DNA of 64,000 nucleotides, from NCBI RefSeq assembly GCF_003569005.1, contig NZ_BCUR01000004.1:2745633-2809632 (forward strand), written 5' to 3'. Every line of letters begins with the position of its first letter. Within the stretch, counting starts at the first letter, position 1. Under the pieces are notes generated by a model. The model saw nothing but the letters and a program-made list of their open reading frames with translations, had not been told where the DNA came from and ran no database searches. The stretch comes from Vibrio superstes (GTDB lineage Bacteria; Pseudomonadota; Gammaproteobacteria; Enterobacterales; Vibrionaceae). Below are positions 26,601 to 35,579 of the stretch, piece by piece. The translations under genes and the position numbers were made by a program.

Positions 26601-27569
26601 GGTGCCATTTGAACTAAATGCTAAGTCTTGTGCGTTTAATTGCCAGCCTTTCTCTGTGGGATCAAGTTTAACCACGCCGCCCTCAATAGAGATGGCGTTA
26701 GGGATATCATCTTTATCACGCCATTCTAGCTCTGATGGCGATATTTCCAGATAAGCATCAACAGGCTGGTTATGCTGCAGTGAAATCCAAGTGTTAAGAC
26801 TGACTCGGCCCTTATCAATAATTACACCATCAGCAAGATACGGCGATACCCAAGGAGTGATATCAAAGTTATTGCCTTGCAGATAAAAGTCACCGCTGAT
26901 GTCCGATAGACCATCATGATCATAAAAATCGGCAATGACACTGACGCTATTGAGTTGGACGTCTTTGATGCTCACCACACCATCAGCACGGTGACGGTTA
27001 CCATCGTTAAGCCAACTCAGCCTTTCGATATCTATCTCACGTACATCACCTGATATGTCGGTAAATACAATGCTTGAGTTTGTAAGTGCAAACTCACTTA
27101 GCTGACGAAGTACTAGATTTTCGAGGATCTTCAGTAACTGCTGATCGCCCTTTTCAGGTGGCTCTGATGACTCAGGGTTAGCCTTAAACAAGTCGATATC
27201 GCTGATATCAATATGCAAGCCATCGACGGTCAACTCACTGAGCTTAGGCTGAAGATTTAACAATGAGTCGATCAGGTCAAATTCAGCGCGAACCTCACCA
27301 ACCGAGAAGGCTTTAACACCTTTAGGTATGTCGGCTTCAAGAGCAGAAAGAGAGAGGGATGGGTGAGTATTTTTCCAATAACCATGAACCTCACCAATGG
27401 TAAAGTTCAGCCCAGAGACTTGGTTAAACCAACTTTGAACATCGTCTTGGTAGTGATCTAAGCGAGGTAAAGCAACGCGTAAAGCGGTGACCAGCACCGC
27501 TAACGAAACAAAGATAAAGACCAGTAGTGATAAAACTAATCGCTCTAGTCGAACTGCGAATGACGCCAA
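23682..27569 (-). CDS. yhdP: AsmA-like phospholipid transport protein YhdP
   Basis: YhdP is a very long AsmA-family protein anchored in the inner membrane and spanning the periplasm. In E. coli it acts with TamB and YdbH in phospholipid delivery to the outer membrane. The 1295-aa protein has one N-terminal helix (about residues 11-33) and a long beta-rich DUF3971/AsmA region, with a C-terminal hydrophobic stretch (GIPMLTAFAVAPQTALYVLA). The start appears to be TTG at 27569, because no ATG or GTG lies in frame between the rng stop and the membrane helix. It lies 12 bp after rng. Confidence 0.93.
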   Translation of the reverse strand: MASFAVRLERLVLSLLVFIFVSLAVLVTALRVALPRLDHYQDDVQSWFNQVSGLNFTIGEVHGYWKNTHPSLSLSALEADIPKGVKAFSVGEVRAEFDLIDSLLNLQPKLSELTVDGLHIDISDIDLFKANPESSEPPEKGDQQLLKILENLVLRQLSEFALTNSSIVFTDISGDVREIDIERLSWLNDGNRHRADGVVSIKDVQLNSVSVIADFYDHDGLSDISGDFYLQGNNFDITPWVSPYLADGVIIDKGRVSLNTWISLQHNQPVDAYLEISPSELEWRDKDDIPNAISIEGGVVKLDPTEKGWQLNAQDLAFSSNGTSWPDLNLAFEWSPEKWRLNANQIKLESITPILDLLPDMEKSEQWVDTVRLGGTVQDIRVSMGKGIDTLRYSAKVKDGRMNYWELIPGFHTLEARIFGRSDLAKATVTMLDDTLPYGEVFQAPLKIRQAEVDIVWQSDDNGWSLWSDKVTAATPDLQVLGAFKLDFPKDAPAFLSFYAEADLANAGQTWRYLPTLALGRGLTDYLSAGIQGGRVKTAKLLWYGELSSFPYNDNSGIFQAWVPLRNTKFSFSTAWPPLTDMQLDLLFQNETMFLDSKDAKLLNIQADRISGQIPRMYGNGHIEIFAAAKAEGKDVRDYMSASPLVGSVGAVLTTVDIKGQVESQFQLKIPFNEEQEARAWGYADLSENDINITAPPMLLKKASGRIEFDNDVVRSSGISANLLEQPITLDFFGQNAESSYDTRIDLIGDWRAEPLIPYLGKTWLEPISGHTPWNMGIDLQINDVGFTYQIDAKANLTSIASTYPAPMNKKVGDVWQARMQASGNQESISARLQLPSAKFQTEIDITQGRPVLEATNTVVGSGSFRVSPIVGHHASLRLPEFNLDEWVAALERPSVGPKPILSELNAPEIPMPQRIQVQSNSIKLGGLDWNEVDFVARKRANTWQYNIDSSQVKGKAEYDGSNLGINLSLLQLYLAEPKSLVEESVAKTEVKDSKGETQPLITDFDRKFFEKMPNLDLKIDDFWMQGYKVGKVDVVMNHDGQRIVWDKANFTSGTSSVLASGWWELTDDDSTTHLGLNMKGEDNSEIMARFGIDAGIQKASFEMNSSLEWKGSPWNMQVDTINGTLKAELGRGVISDVGGAAKLLGMFSLDSLVRRMQLDFSDVFDDGLAFDSIKGTGKVENGIFVTNDLKMDSISGDMTIRGLANLNTQMVDAEVTFKPDLTSGIPMLTAFAVAPQTALYVLAITTVVAPVVEVITQVTYEVKGPMNAPQVKEKSRRKADFEVPKQLRSESQGK

Positions 27570-27581
27570 TGGAACACTATC

Positions 27582-29051
27582 CTACATCATAACTACGTCG
27601 AACTGCTCTTGTACGTAGAGCGGTTCAGCGGTAATTTTAACTTCTTTGCCAATAAACAGTTCCAGCTCAGCTAGCGCATGAGACTCGTCACCATGCAGTG
27701 CGTCTGCCACCGCTATCGAGGCATAAACTAAGAACTTATCTGCATCGTACGCCCGGTTAACTCGAGTGATTTCTCGCAGCACTTCATAACACACCGTTTC
27801 CACGGTTTTTACTGAGCCACGACCTTCACAGCTAGGGCAATCAGAACACAATACATGCTCAATGCTCTCTCTTGTGCGCTTACGTGTCATCTCAACCAAA
27901 CCTAACTGAGTAAAACCATTAATATTGGTTTTCACTCGGTCATGGCTAAGTGCAGCTTCTAACGAAGCGAGCACTCGCTTACGGTGCTCATCACTGGCCA
28001 TATCGATAAAGTCGATAATAATAATACCGCCAAGGTTACGCAGCCTGAGTTGGCGAGCGATGGCTTCCGTGGCTTCTAGATTGGTATTGAAGATGGTCTC
28101 TTCGAGATTGCGTCGACCGACGAATGCACCAGTATTGATATCCACCGTCGTCATGGCTTCAGTTTGATCAATGATCAGGTAGCCACCTGATTTCAATGTA
28201 ACCTTACGATCTAGTGAGCGTTGGATTTCACTCTCTGCATCGTACAAGTCAAAGATAGGTTTATCGCCATCGTACAGCGCTAACTTCTCCATCAATTCAG
28301 GTACAAACTCTTCAGTGAACTCAAGTAAAGAGTCATACACCATACGCGAGTCAACCTGAATCAAAGAAAGCTCGGTGCCGACGAAGTCACGCAAGATACG
28401 TGGAGCAAGACCTAATTCACCGTAAAGTGTTGAGCGCGTAATGTACTTAGAGCGACGCTCCATGACCTTAACCCACAAGCGCTCAAGAAAGGCTGCATCT
28501 TGCGCCAGCTCTTTCTCGTCTGCACCTTCGGCTGCGGTACGAATGATAAAACCACCCGACTCACTGCAGTAAGGAGCAACGATTTTCTTTAGACGGTTGC
28601 GTTCTTGCTCAGATTCAATGCGTTGCGATACGCCAACATGGCTAGCGCCAGGCATGAATACAAGGTAGCGAGATGGAAGCGTAATGTCAGTGGTTAGGCG
28701 TGCGCCTTTCGTTCCAAGTGGGTCTTTAACCACTTGAACCACAATGTCTTGACCTTGACGAACTAATTCAGAGATATCGCGAACTTTAAACTGCTGCTTT
28801 TCATTTTCCGCAACACATTCGGTATGAGGAACAATATCTGAGGCGTGTAAAAAGGCAGCCTTATCCAGACCAATATCAACAAAAGCCGCTTGCATACCCG
28901 GCAGAACGCGACTTACACGGCCCTTGTAGATATTACCTACAATGCCTCGTCTAGCTTCTCTTTCAATATGGACTTCTTGAAGGACACCGCCTTCGATCAT
29001 TGCAACCCGAGTCTCACTCGGCGTTGAGTTGATCAATAACTCTGCACTCAT
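27582..29051 (-). CDS. rng: Ribonuclease G
   Basis: RNase G is an endoribonuclease related to the catalytic half of RNase E. It matures the 5' end of 16S rRNA and cuts some mRNAs. The 489-aa protein has an S1 domain near the N-terminus (GNIYKGRVSRVLPGMQAAFVDIG), the catalytic DNase I-like region with IIIIDFIDMA, and the zinc-link CSDCPSC-type cysteines (about residues 405-410). It follows maf and precedes yhdP, the conserved order. Confidence 0.97.
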   Translation of the reverse strand: MSAELLINSTPSETRVAMIEGGVLQEVHIEREARRGIVGNIYKGRVSRVLPGMQAAFVDIGLDKAAFLHASDIVPHTECVAENEKQQFKVRDISELVRQGQDIVVQVVKDPLGTKGARLTTDITLPSRYLVFMPGASHVGVSQRIESEQERNRLKKIVAPYCSESGGFIIRTAAEGADEKELAQDAAFLERLWVKVMERRSKYITRSTLYGELGLAPRILRDFVGTELSLIQVDSRMVYDSLLEFTEEFVPELMEKLALYDGDKPIFDLYDAESEIQRSLDRKVTLKSGGYLIIDQTEAMTTVDINTGAFVGRRNLEETIFNTNLEATEAIARQLRLRNLGGIIIIDFIDMASDEHRKRVLASLEAALSHDRVKTNINGFTQLGLVEMTRKRTRESIEHVLCSDCPSCEGRGSVKTVETVCYEVLREITRVNRAYDADKFLVYASIAVADALHGDESHALAELELFIGKEVKITAEPLYVQEQFDVVMM

Positions 29052-29067
29052 AGCGCACCTCTAAATC

Positions 29068-29643
29068 TTATAAAAATTGGTGCAAGAGCTGTTCGGTTTC
29101 AAATAAAGGTAGACCTACAACTGAGTGGTAACTGCCCTCAATACGGGTAACAAACTTACCGCCTATCCCCTGAATTCCGTAGCTTCCTGCTTTGTCGCAC
29201 GGTTCGCCGGTCAGCCAATAATCTTCTATTTCTTGGCGGCTGAGGGGCTTAAACCATACGTCTGTAATACAAATAATGGTTTCTGATTTTTCGGCACTGC
29301 AGACACAAACAGCCGTCATCACTTGGTGCTTAGCATTAGACAGTTGACCCAACATATCCATGCTTTCTTGCAGCGAGTTTGGTTTTTCGAATACTTGCTC
29401 GCCTTGCGTAACTATGGTGTCGGCACCAATAACAATGGGTTGCGCACTACTCTCTGAGTGAGCCTGTTGCAGAACCGTTTTCGCTTTATTTTCAGCTAAT
29501 CGCTGTACATACTGAGCAGGGTTTTCTCCCTCGCTACGCACTTCTTCTATATCACTGATTAGTATAGTGAATTCATAGCCGAGCTGAGATAAAAGTTCGC
29601 GCCTTCTTGGAGAAGCAGACGCGAGAATTAGAGACTTATGCAT
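29068..29643 (-). CDS. maf: Nucleoside triphosphate pyrophosphatase, Maf family (YhdE type)
   Basis: Maf/YhdE hydrolyses dTTP, UTP and some modified nucleotides to monophosphates, a house-cleaning role sometimes linked to cell division arrest. The 191-aa protein has the N-terminal signature LASASPRRRELL, the catalytic VIGADTIV and the C-terminal GSYHSVVGLPLFE. It lies between mreD and rng, which favours the YhdE subfamily over YceF. Confidence 0.95.
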   Translation of the reverse strand: MHKSLILASASPRRRELLSQLGYEFTILISDIEEVRSEGENPAQYVQRLAENKAKTVLQQAHSESSAQPIVIGADTIVTQGEQVFEKPNSLQESMDMLGQLSNAKHQVMTAVCVCSAEKSETIICITDVWFKPLSRQEIEDYWLTGEPCDKAGSYGIQGIGGKFVTRIEGSYHSVVGLPLFETEQLLHQFL

Positions 29644-29646
29644 GGC

Positions 29647-30135
29647 TTATCGGACTCTCCAAATGCGACGCACCCGGCGCAATAATAAAAATAGCCATGG
29701 CCATAGAATACCGTTAATTAAACCTACCCACAGTGATGCAGGATTAAATACCACATCTTGGATGACAAATTCGCCAAAGAACTCGATTAGGACACTCAAC
29801 ATCGTCAGTAGTGCCATAATCATAGCCTGTTGCCACAACGCCATGTTGCGCAGTACCAAGAAATTGATCGCAACGAGATAGGTAATGATCGCCATCATCA
29901 TGCCGCGAACGCCCAGCGTCGAGCCGAGCAATAGATCCCATATCAGGCCCAGAATTAAACCGGTTCCTACATTGACTCTATGTGGCGCTGCCATCACCCA
30001 ATAACAGGTAACGAGTACCAACCAAGATGGACGAAATACGTCCATAGTGCCCGGCCATGGTATGGTTTGTAGAACCAAGGCGATTAAAAACGTCACCCAA
30101 ATAACGAGTTTGCTACTCAAGATACTATTCGCCAT
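29647..30135 (-). CDS. mreD: Rod shape-determining protein MreD
   Basis: MreD is an integral membrane part of the elongasome that positions cell-wall synthesis. The 162-aa protein has about five to six hydrophobic segments and little else. The ATG at 30135 (MANSILSSKLVIW) is preferred over a TTG at 30147. It overlaps the end of mreC by 11 bp. It sits in the usual mreBCD-maf-rng order. Confidence 0.94.
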   Translation of the reverse strand: MANSILSSKLVIWVTFLIALVLQTIPWPGTMDVFRPSWLVLVTCYWVMAAPHRVNVGTGLILGLIWDLLLGSTLGVRGMMMAIITYLVAINFLVLRNMALWQQAMIMALLTMLSVLIEFFGEFVIQDVVFNPASLWVGLINGILWPWLFLLLRRVRRIWRVR

Positions 30136-31021
30136 CTTCGACCTCAATGACTGCTTGCTCAGCCTGAACTGGCGCTTGTTCTAAAGTAACATCTTGCTCA
30201 TCTTGCTGTGGCCACACCAACAGCAAGTAGCGTAAGCGACCAAAATCTACCGCAGGTGATGCGGTAATCGTTGAGAACTCACGGTGGTTATCAATCTGAA
30301 CCTTGCTTACCGTAGCGACAGGATAACCTTCAGGGTAAATGCCTCCCAAACCAGAAGACACCAATACATCACCTTCTTGAATATCGAAATTACTCGGTAT
30401 GTGCTGAAGATGTATATTGGTTTGATCACCACTGCCTGCTGCTATCACTCGAATGTCATTACGAATCACCTGAACAGGAATCGCAGAATTAGCATCGGTT
30501 AGCAGTAGCACTCGGCTATTATGAGCACCCACTTCGGTGATTTGCCCTACAATACCGTTTTCATTGATGACAGGCTGACCCTGATAAACACCATCGATAT
30601 GCCCCTTATCAATCACAATCTGCTGATGATAAGACGAGGAATCCACCGCCATTACTTCTGTAACTACCTTCTTTTCATCACGCACAAACGTTGAGCCAAG
30701 TAGCTTTCTGAATCTTTGGTTCTCTTCTTTATATTGAGAGAGCAAAGACAGATCGCTCTTCATTTTCAGAAGCTCTTCACGTAGCACTTGGTTTGTAGTC
30801 AGCAATTGCTGTCTGCTACTGAAACGCTCATAGACGTTGCCAAACATGCTGCGCGGTAAGTCGGCGAGATACTGAATTGGCGCTACCGTACTATTCAATA
30901 CGTAGCGTACATTTGAGAAGGCATCTAAACGACTATCAGCCAACATTAAGCTGGCTGATAGTAATACGGCAAAAAAGAGTCTCAATTGCAGAGATGGACC
31001 TCTGCCAAAGATTGGATTCAT
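30125..31021 (-). CDS. mreC: Rod shape-determining protein MreC
   Basis: MreC links MreB to periplasmic cell-wall enzymes. The 298-aa protein has one N-terminal membrane helix (about residues 11-28), a coiled coil (about 67-105, rich in Leu, Gln and Lys), and the beta-barrel MreC domain (IDKGHIDGVYQGQPVINENGI, VSSGLGGIYPEGYPV). The acidic C-terminal tail is short. It lies between mreB and mreD. Confidence 0.97.
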   Translation of the reverse strand: MNPIFGRGPSLQLRLFFAVLLSASLMLADSRLDAFSNVRYVLNSTVAPIQYLADLPRSMFGNVYERFSSRQQLLTTNQVLREELLKMKSDLSLLSQYKEENQRFRKLLGSTFVRDEKKVVTEVMAVDSSSYHQQIVIDKGHIDGVYQGQPVINENGIVGQITEVGAHNSRVLLLTDANSAIPVQVIRNDIRVIAAGSGDQTNIHLQHIPSNFDIQEGDVLVSSGLGGIYPEGYPVATVSKVQIDNHREFSTITASPAVDFGRLRYLLLVWPQQDEQDVTLEQAPVQAEQAVIEVEDGE

Positions 31022-31069
31022 TCTTTGTTACCCGTTCTTATTGCTAATCGGGAAAATCCAATGAAAGAA

Positions 31070-32113
31070 TTATTCTTCACTGAATAGATCACCGCCGTGC
31101 ACATCAATCATTTCTAAAGCTTTACCGCCGCCACGAGCAACACAAGTTAGTGGCTCATCAGCAACGACAACTGGGATACCAGTTTCTTCAGTGAGTAAGC
31201 GATCTAGGTCTTTCAGTAGCGCGCCGCCACCGGTCAATACCATGCCGTTTTCTGAGATATCTGATGCAAGCTCTGGTGGACACTGCTCTAGTGCAACCAT
31301 TACTGCAGAAACGATACCTGATAAAGGCTCCTGAAGTGCTTCTAGGATCTCGTTTGAGTTTAGACTAAAGCTGCGAGGCACACCTTCTGCAAGGTTGCGA
31401 CCACGCACTTCTAGTTCTTCAACTTCGTCACCAGGGTATGCTGAACCGATCATGTGTTTGATCTTCTCTGCTGTAGCTTCACCAATCAAGCTGCCGTAAT
31501 TACGACGAACGTAGTTGATGATCGCTTCATCAAAGCGATCGCCACCGATACGTACAGATGAAGAGTAAACCACACCGTTTAGTGAGATAACTGCAACCTC
31601 AGTAGTACCACCACCGATATCAACAACCATAGAACCTGTTGGTTCAGAAACACGCAGGCCAGCACCGATTGCGGCAGCCATTGGCTCGTCAATCAAGTAA
31701 ACCTCACGGGCACCTGCACCTAGCGCAGATTCACGGATAGCACGACGTTCAACTTGTGTAGAACCACAAGGAACACAGACTAGTACGCGAGGGCTTGGCT
31801 TAAGGAAGCTGTTGTCGTGAACTTGCTTAATGAAGTGCTGAAGCATTTTTTCAGTCACGAAGAAGTCAGCGATTACGCCGTCTTTCATTGGACGGATAGC
31901 TGAAATATTTCCTGGAGTACGCCCAAGCATTTGCTTCGCATCATGACCTACAGCCGCAACGCTTTTCGCAGAGCCTGCACGATCTTGACGGATAGCCACT
32001 ACTGATGGCTCATCAAGGACAATACCTTGTCCTTTAACATAAATTAGTGTGTTCGCTGTACCCAAATCGATAGACAGGTCGTTTGAGAACATTCCGCGAA
32101 TTTTTTTAAACAT
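31070..32113 (-). CDS. mreB: Rod shape-determining protein MreB
   Basis: MreB is the bacterial actin that organises lateral wall synthesis under the inner membrane. The 347-aa protein has phosphate-binding loops LSIDLGTANTLIYV (about residues 13-26) and DIGGGTTEVAVISL (about 166-179), and the adenosine motif LTGGGALLKDLD. It is the first gene of the mre unit, with a candidate promoter 46 bp upstream. It follows mshQ on the same strand. Confidence 0.98.
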   Translation of the reverse strand: MFKKIRGMFSNDLSIDLGTANTLIYVKGQGIVLDEPSVVAIRQDRAGSAKSVAAVGHDAKQMLGRTPGNISAIRPMKDGVIADFFVTEKMLQHFIKQVHDNSFLKPSPRVLVCVPCGSTQVERRAIRESALGAGAREVYLIDEPMAAAIGAGLRVSEPTGSMVVDIGGGTTEVAVISLNGVVYSSSVRIGGDRFDEAIINYVRRNYGSLIGEATAEKIKHMIGSAYPGDEVEELEVRGRNLAEGVPRSFSLNSNEILEALQEPLSGIVSAVMVALEQCPPELASDISENGMVLTGGGALLKDLDRLLTEETGIPVVVADEPLTCVARGGGKALEMIDVHGGDLFSEE

Positions 32114-32158
32114 ATCTAAGCGCTCTTCTCACAATCTTTGGAAGACAAAATTGTACTA

Positions 32159-32187
32159 AATGTACCAATGCCACACTTATTGGGCAA
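32159..32187 (-). promoter_or_regulatory. Candidate mreB promoter
   Basis: On the minus strand TTGCCC (32187-32182) and TACATT (32164-32159) are separated by exactly 17 bp, a fair sigma-70 match, 46 bp before mreB. The spacer and flank contain an 8-bp inverted repeat, CCAATGCC (32165-32172) and GGCATTGG (32188-32195), which could bind a regulator or fold. This is a sequence match only. Confidence 0.5.
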
Positions 32188-32263
32188 GGCATTGGATTAC
32201 AAAGATTGATATAAAGTGCCTTTTTCTGACGTTGTCCTGACTTAGGCGCTAAAAATGCCAGTT

Positions 32264-35104
32264 TTAATTGCCCATTAGCGCCCTTTCGCCTTTGAATATG
32301 ATTCGATCATTGCCTCGGAAGGTACCAAAGGTGACAACGGCTGATGGGTCTTCATCACCTTCATCTCGCCAGTTGTATTGCAGCCAAGGTTGGTTGGTGA
32401 AATTGCCCCCATTGGTATTACAATCAATGCCTGATTCGCTGCGTTGAGGGGATGTTGCCCCTTGACGTAACCACAAGCGTACTTGTTCACGATGGGTTTC
32501 CGATTGCTTCGAGTGGGTCGCGTATAACTCTTCACTTCGCCCTTGCTCTACCGTGTCAGAGCCATTTAAACTCGCTCCGCTCGTGCTGCTATCGTTACTC
32601 CAAATAACTTGCGTACAAAAACGACCTGCCGACACGTAAGAGCTGCCAACTGGAGTTTCATTATCGATAGAGCCATCATCTGTGTTAACAATAAACGCAT
32701 CTCCATCCCAATACTCAGTACGAAGTGGTACTCTGATTTCTTGTCCTGAATTACCGCCGACATCATCCATTTTCATTCGACCGTAACGGAAGTCAGGTTG
32801 CTTAGGGAATTTGCGACCAACATTCTCTTGAGGATCTTGCCCCTCTTCAGGATTTAGATCTTCTATATCTAGAGTATCGAAATTAACATCGTCAATCATC
32901 GTACTGACTTCTAATCCGAAAACTGAATTAGTCGTTGAGTAGGGCCCGTCAGGTTGAGTCACAACATAAGGGTCTATTGTGGAATGAACCTTTTTCATAA
33001 ACCTAAAGTCCACGATTTCGATGAATAAGGTGGATGGATCATTAGCTAATGATTTTGGCCAACTAGCTCCAGCCCAGGTTTGTAGACCCTCGACTCGCAA
33101 AGCATCTTCATCCATAAAATCAACCTCTGGCAGCTCACCTTGGGTTTGAGCCATGTAGTCAATGGTTACTATAAGAGCGTTATTGAACAACCCATAGTTT
33201 TCGGTCGGATTACCATCGATGTCTTGTGCTTGCACGTTAAAAGTGTGGGTTATTGCCTGACTCATATAGGCAAAATCATCATGCCCATCTGCATAATCCC
33301 ACTGAATCCAAGAGTCATCAGGATCATTACCTTCATCTAACATTGCTAAATGATTTGGGGAGAATCGGCCTACAGAGCGATAGCCAGGATTGATAGGCTC
33401 AAAAAGATAATCAGCTTGATCTTTTAAACTAGCGGTAACAGTGATGCTTCCCGCCTCTCTCCATAACAGTGACTCGAACAAAACTGGCCCAGAGGTCCTG
33501 TTACCATCAATACCGACATTAGGAATACCATTTGTAGGTACCCCTTCTAAACCGCTACCAATAGTACCGTCAGCTTCACTACCTAAGCTCACACTGGGGC
33601 TATGTAATTCCGCCTCTAAAGTCACATTTACCGCTGGTGCCGTATCAGGATAAAAGTTTTTCGTTTCAAGGTCTGGGTTCGCTAATCCTCCCCCCTGTTC
33701 AAAAGAGGTACAATATCCACTCACATCAACGGCTACATCAGGGTCGAAGGCGCCAGCAACATAACGGATGGGAATTACATCTAACGAAAAGAGTTCACCT
33801 GAGCGTTTAAATAAAGCCCCTGATTCAGAATTACCAGTTAAACCATTTTCACTTCCAGAAGGATCGCATAGGGCGAATGTCCATGGGCGAACATTTAGGT
33901 TGTGAGTGCCCGTTGTAGTAACACATTCATCAGTAACCTCACCACCATCATCTTTCAAACAAATCTCATCTTCAATTCTGTAGTCGACAATCCCCGCTTC
34001 GTCATATCTAACGTTAATGTAAGCCGTTGAATCAGTGCCAAAGTCTAAATTGATAGTCTTCTGGGAATTAAGAGAGTTACTGTTCACTTGAACATACACT
34101 TCTCGGTTCAGGTTTGCTGAGCTAGGTGATTTATAGTTTGTTGAAAAGAAATCAACTGCGTGTGTGCCAGTGTAATCATCAGAAACCGCGACATCCCCAT
34201 CTTCATCACACTCAAGCGGTTGTACTGCTATATTTTGAACCTCTAAGCCAGCGACTAGATTACTTGTATTGTTTACATTTTCTGCAAACCTGAAGAGTCT
34301 CGCTACAAACTTATATTGTCCACTATCGTTTTCTGAATTATCTAGAGTTGCAGTAACAACAACATCATTGACTACTGAATCAGACAGAGTTATTGCTAGC
34401 TCGCCCTGATTATTTGGATCATAAACCGTTCCACTAGGGTCAGTACCATTGAACAAAGCTGTAGAGTTTGAAGCGGTGACCGTAATCCCCCCAGTGTAAT
34501 CCTCCTTCGCACTTCCATCGCTATTATAAACTTGGAAGGTAACACCTAAAGGTGCATCACATGTCAAACCAATTTGATTCGAGGTCGGAATATACTCTAT
34601 ATAGTAGTCACCTCCGGAAGGTGGTGGAGATACGGGATCAGCAGAGCAATTTACATCACCAATATCAGTGCCAGTCCAAACTAAATTACCCTCTTTGATC
34701 GATTGGACTATATATCTTCCGGTATATACAAACTCATTATCCGTCTCACTTTTTAAATAGTAATAGCTAGTGTCTGAATCAGCATCGTGTTCTATCTTGA
34801 CACTATATTGTTGAGTATTAACTAACCCTGTTTCATCGAATAGATAGGCGCCATCATTGGGATCAGGTGCACCTTCAGGAAGTGGAGGGGTGTACCATAA
34901 AGTTTCTTCTCTTTTATTTCCTTGTGTGAAATACATATCCTGGTAGACACCATCTTGACCTAGCACGTCGAAAGTGACAGTAAAGTCAAACTGTCCCTGA
35001 CATTTGGCATTGTTATTGTTTTTCCCATTATTAGCTTGAGCAAAAGAGATAGTTAATAGTGCAAACCACAACGTGATTATGAGCTTGTAAGCTAGCCTAC
35101 TCAT
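32264..35104 (-). CDS. mshQ: MSHA biogenesis protein MshQ
   Basis: MshQ is the large, poorly characterised last product of the MSHA structural gene set. The 946-aa protein has a signal peptide (MSRLAYKLIITLWFALLTISFAQA) and then an exported beta-rich region. The C-terminal half, with the AGRFCTQVIWSNDS segment and the end region, resembles the DUF6701 domain found in MshQ proteins. Its many Asp and Asn residues and scattered cysteines suit an extracellular adhesin-like or pilus-tip-associated role, but this is inference. It overlaps mshP by 8 bp. It appears shorter than some Vibrio MshQ proteins I recall (not checked), and this part of the locus is AT-richer than its surroundings. Confidence 0.85.
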   Translation of the reverse strand: MSRLAYKLIITLWFALLTISFAQANNGKNNNNAKCQGQFDFTVTFDVLGQDGVYQDMYFTQGNKREETLWYTPPLPEGAPDPNDGAYLFDETGLVNTQQYSVKIEHDADSDTSYYYLKSETDNEFVYTGRYIVQSIKEGNLVWTGTDIGDVNCSADPVSPPPSGGDYYIEYIPTSNQIGLTCDAPLGVTFQVYNSDGSAKEDYTGGITVTASNSTALFNGTDPSGTVYDPNNQGELAITLSDSVVNDVVVTATLDNSENDSGQYKFVARLFRFAENVNNTSNLVAGLEVQNIAVQPLECDEDGDVAVSDDYTGTHAVDFFSTNYKSPSSANLNREVYVQVNSNSLNSQKTINLDFGTDSTAYINVRYDEAGIVDYRIEDEICLKDDGGEVTDECVTTTGTHNLNVRPWTFALCDPSGSENGLTGNSESGALFKRSGELFSLDVIPIRYVAGAFDPDVAVDVSGYCTSFEQGGGLANPDLETKNFYPDTAPAVNVTLEAELHSPSVSLGSEADGTIGSGLEGVPTNGIPNVGIDGNRTSGPVLFESLLWREAGSITVTASLKDQADYLFEPINPGYRSVGRFSPNHLAMLDEGNDPDDSWIQWDYADGHDDFAYMSQAITHTFNVQAQDIDGNPTENYGLFNNALIVTIDYMAQTQGELPEVDFMDEDALRVEGLQTWAGASWPKSLANDPSTLFIEIVDFRFMKKVHSTIDPYVVTQPDGPYSTTNSVFGLEVSTMIDDVNFDTLDIEDLNPEEGQDPQENVGRKFPKQPDFRYGRMKMDDVGGNSGQEIRVPLRTEYWDGDAFIVNTDDGSIDNETPVGSSYVSAGRFCTQVIWSNDSSTSGASLNGSDTVEQGRSEELYATHSKQSETHREQVRLWLRQGATSPQRSESGIDCNTNGGNFTNQPWLQYNWRDEGDEDPSAVVTFGTFRGNDRIIFKGERALMGN

Positions 35105-35579
35105 TTCTTATCCCTCTCACCCAAACGGTTTCTTCACGCTCTACCTCGAAGACATTACCATCGTTGCAAATCGCTCGGGTTGAAATCTGTATATACTTAA
35201 GGTCTTCTGGAAGACTTTCATCCACATCTGGAATGCTGCAAGAAATACTGGGCTTAGCACAGGCAATGCCACTGTTTGAGACCAGTGCATTTGCGGCTTC
35301 TGTAGCGCTTGTGCCCAAGGAGCTACAGCGAGCTTCTAATGCATCAAAGTCATCTGCTTCATCAAGTGGGAATAAATGCGTCAACGCCCATTCATTACCC
35401 GATTGAGCCAGTAAAGCGGCTTGAGTACCAAGAACCTCTCTGGTCAAGGTATCTTGGTTGGACCAACTAATACGAGTGAGGTTAAGAGCTAACATGCCCA
35501 TGACTACAATAACAAAGATGGCAATGATATAAACGTTACCTTGTTGAGATGAAATTGAAGTGCGACTGTTACGGTACAT
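35097..35579 (-). CDS. mshP: MSHA biogenesis protein MshP
   Basis: MshP is a minor membrane protein of the MSHA pilus, comparable to PilX-type minor pilins. The 160-aa protein has an N-terminal hydrophobic helix (about residues 15-33, NVYIIAIFVIVVMGMLALNL) preceded by QQG. This is a prepilin-like start, although it lacks the canonical FTLIE sequence. Four cysteines may form disulfides. It overlaps mshO by 11 bp and mshQ by 8 bp. Confidence 0.88.
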   Translation of the reverse strand: MYRNSRTSISSQQGNVYIIAIFVIVVMGMLALNLTRISWSNQDTLTREVLGTQAALLAQSGNEWALTHLFPLDEADDFDALEARCSSLGTSATEAANALVSNSGIACAKPSISCSIPDVDESLPEDLKYIQISTRAICNDGNVFEVEREETVWVRGIRNE

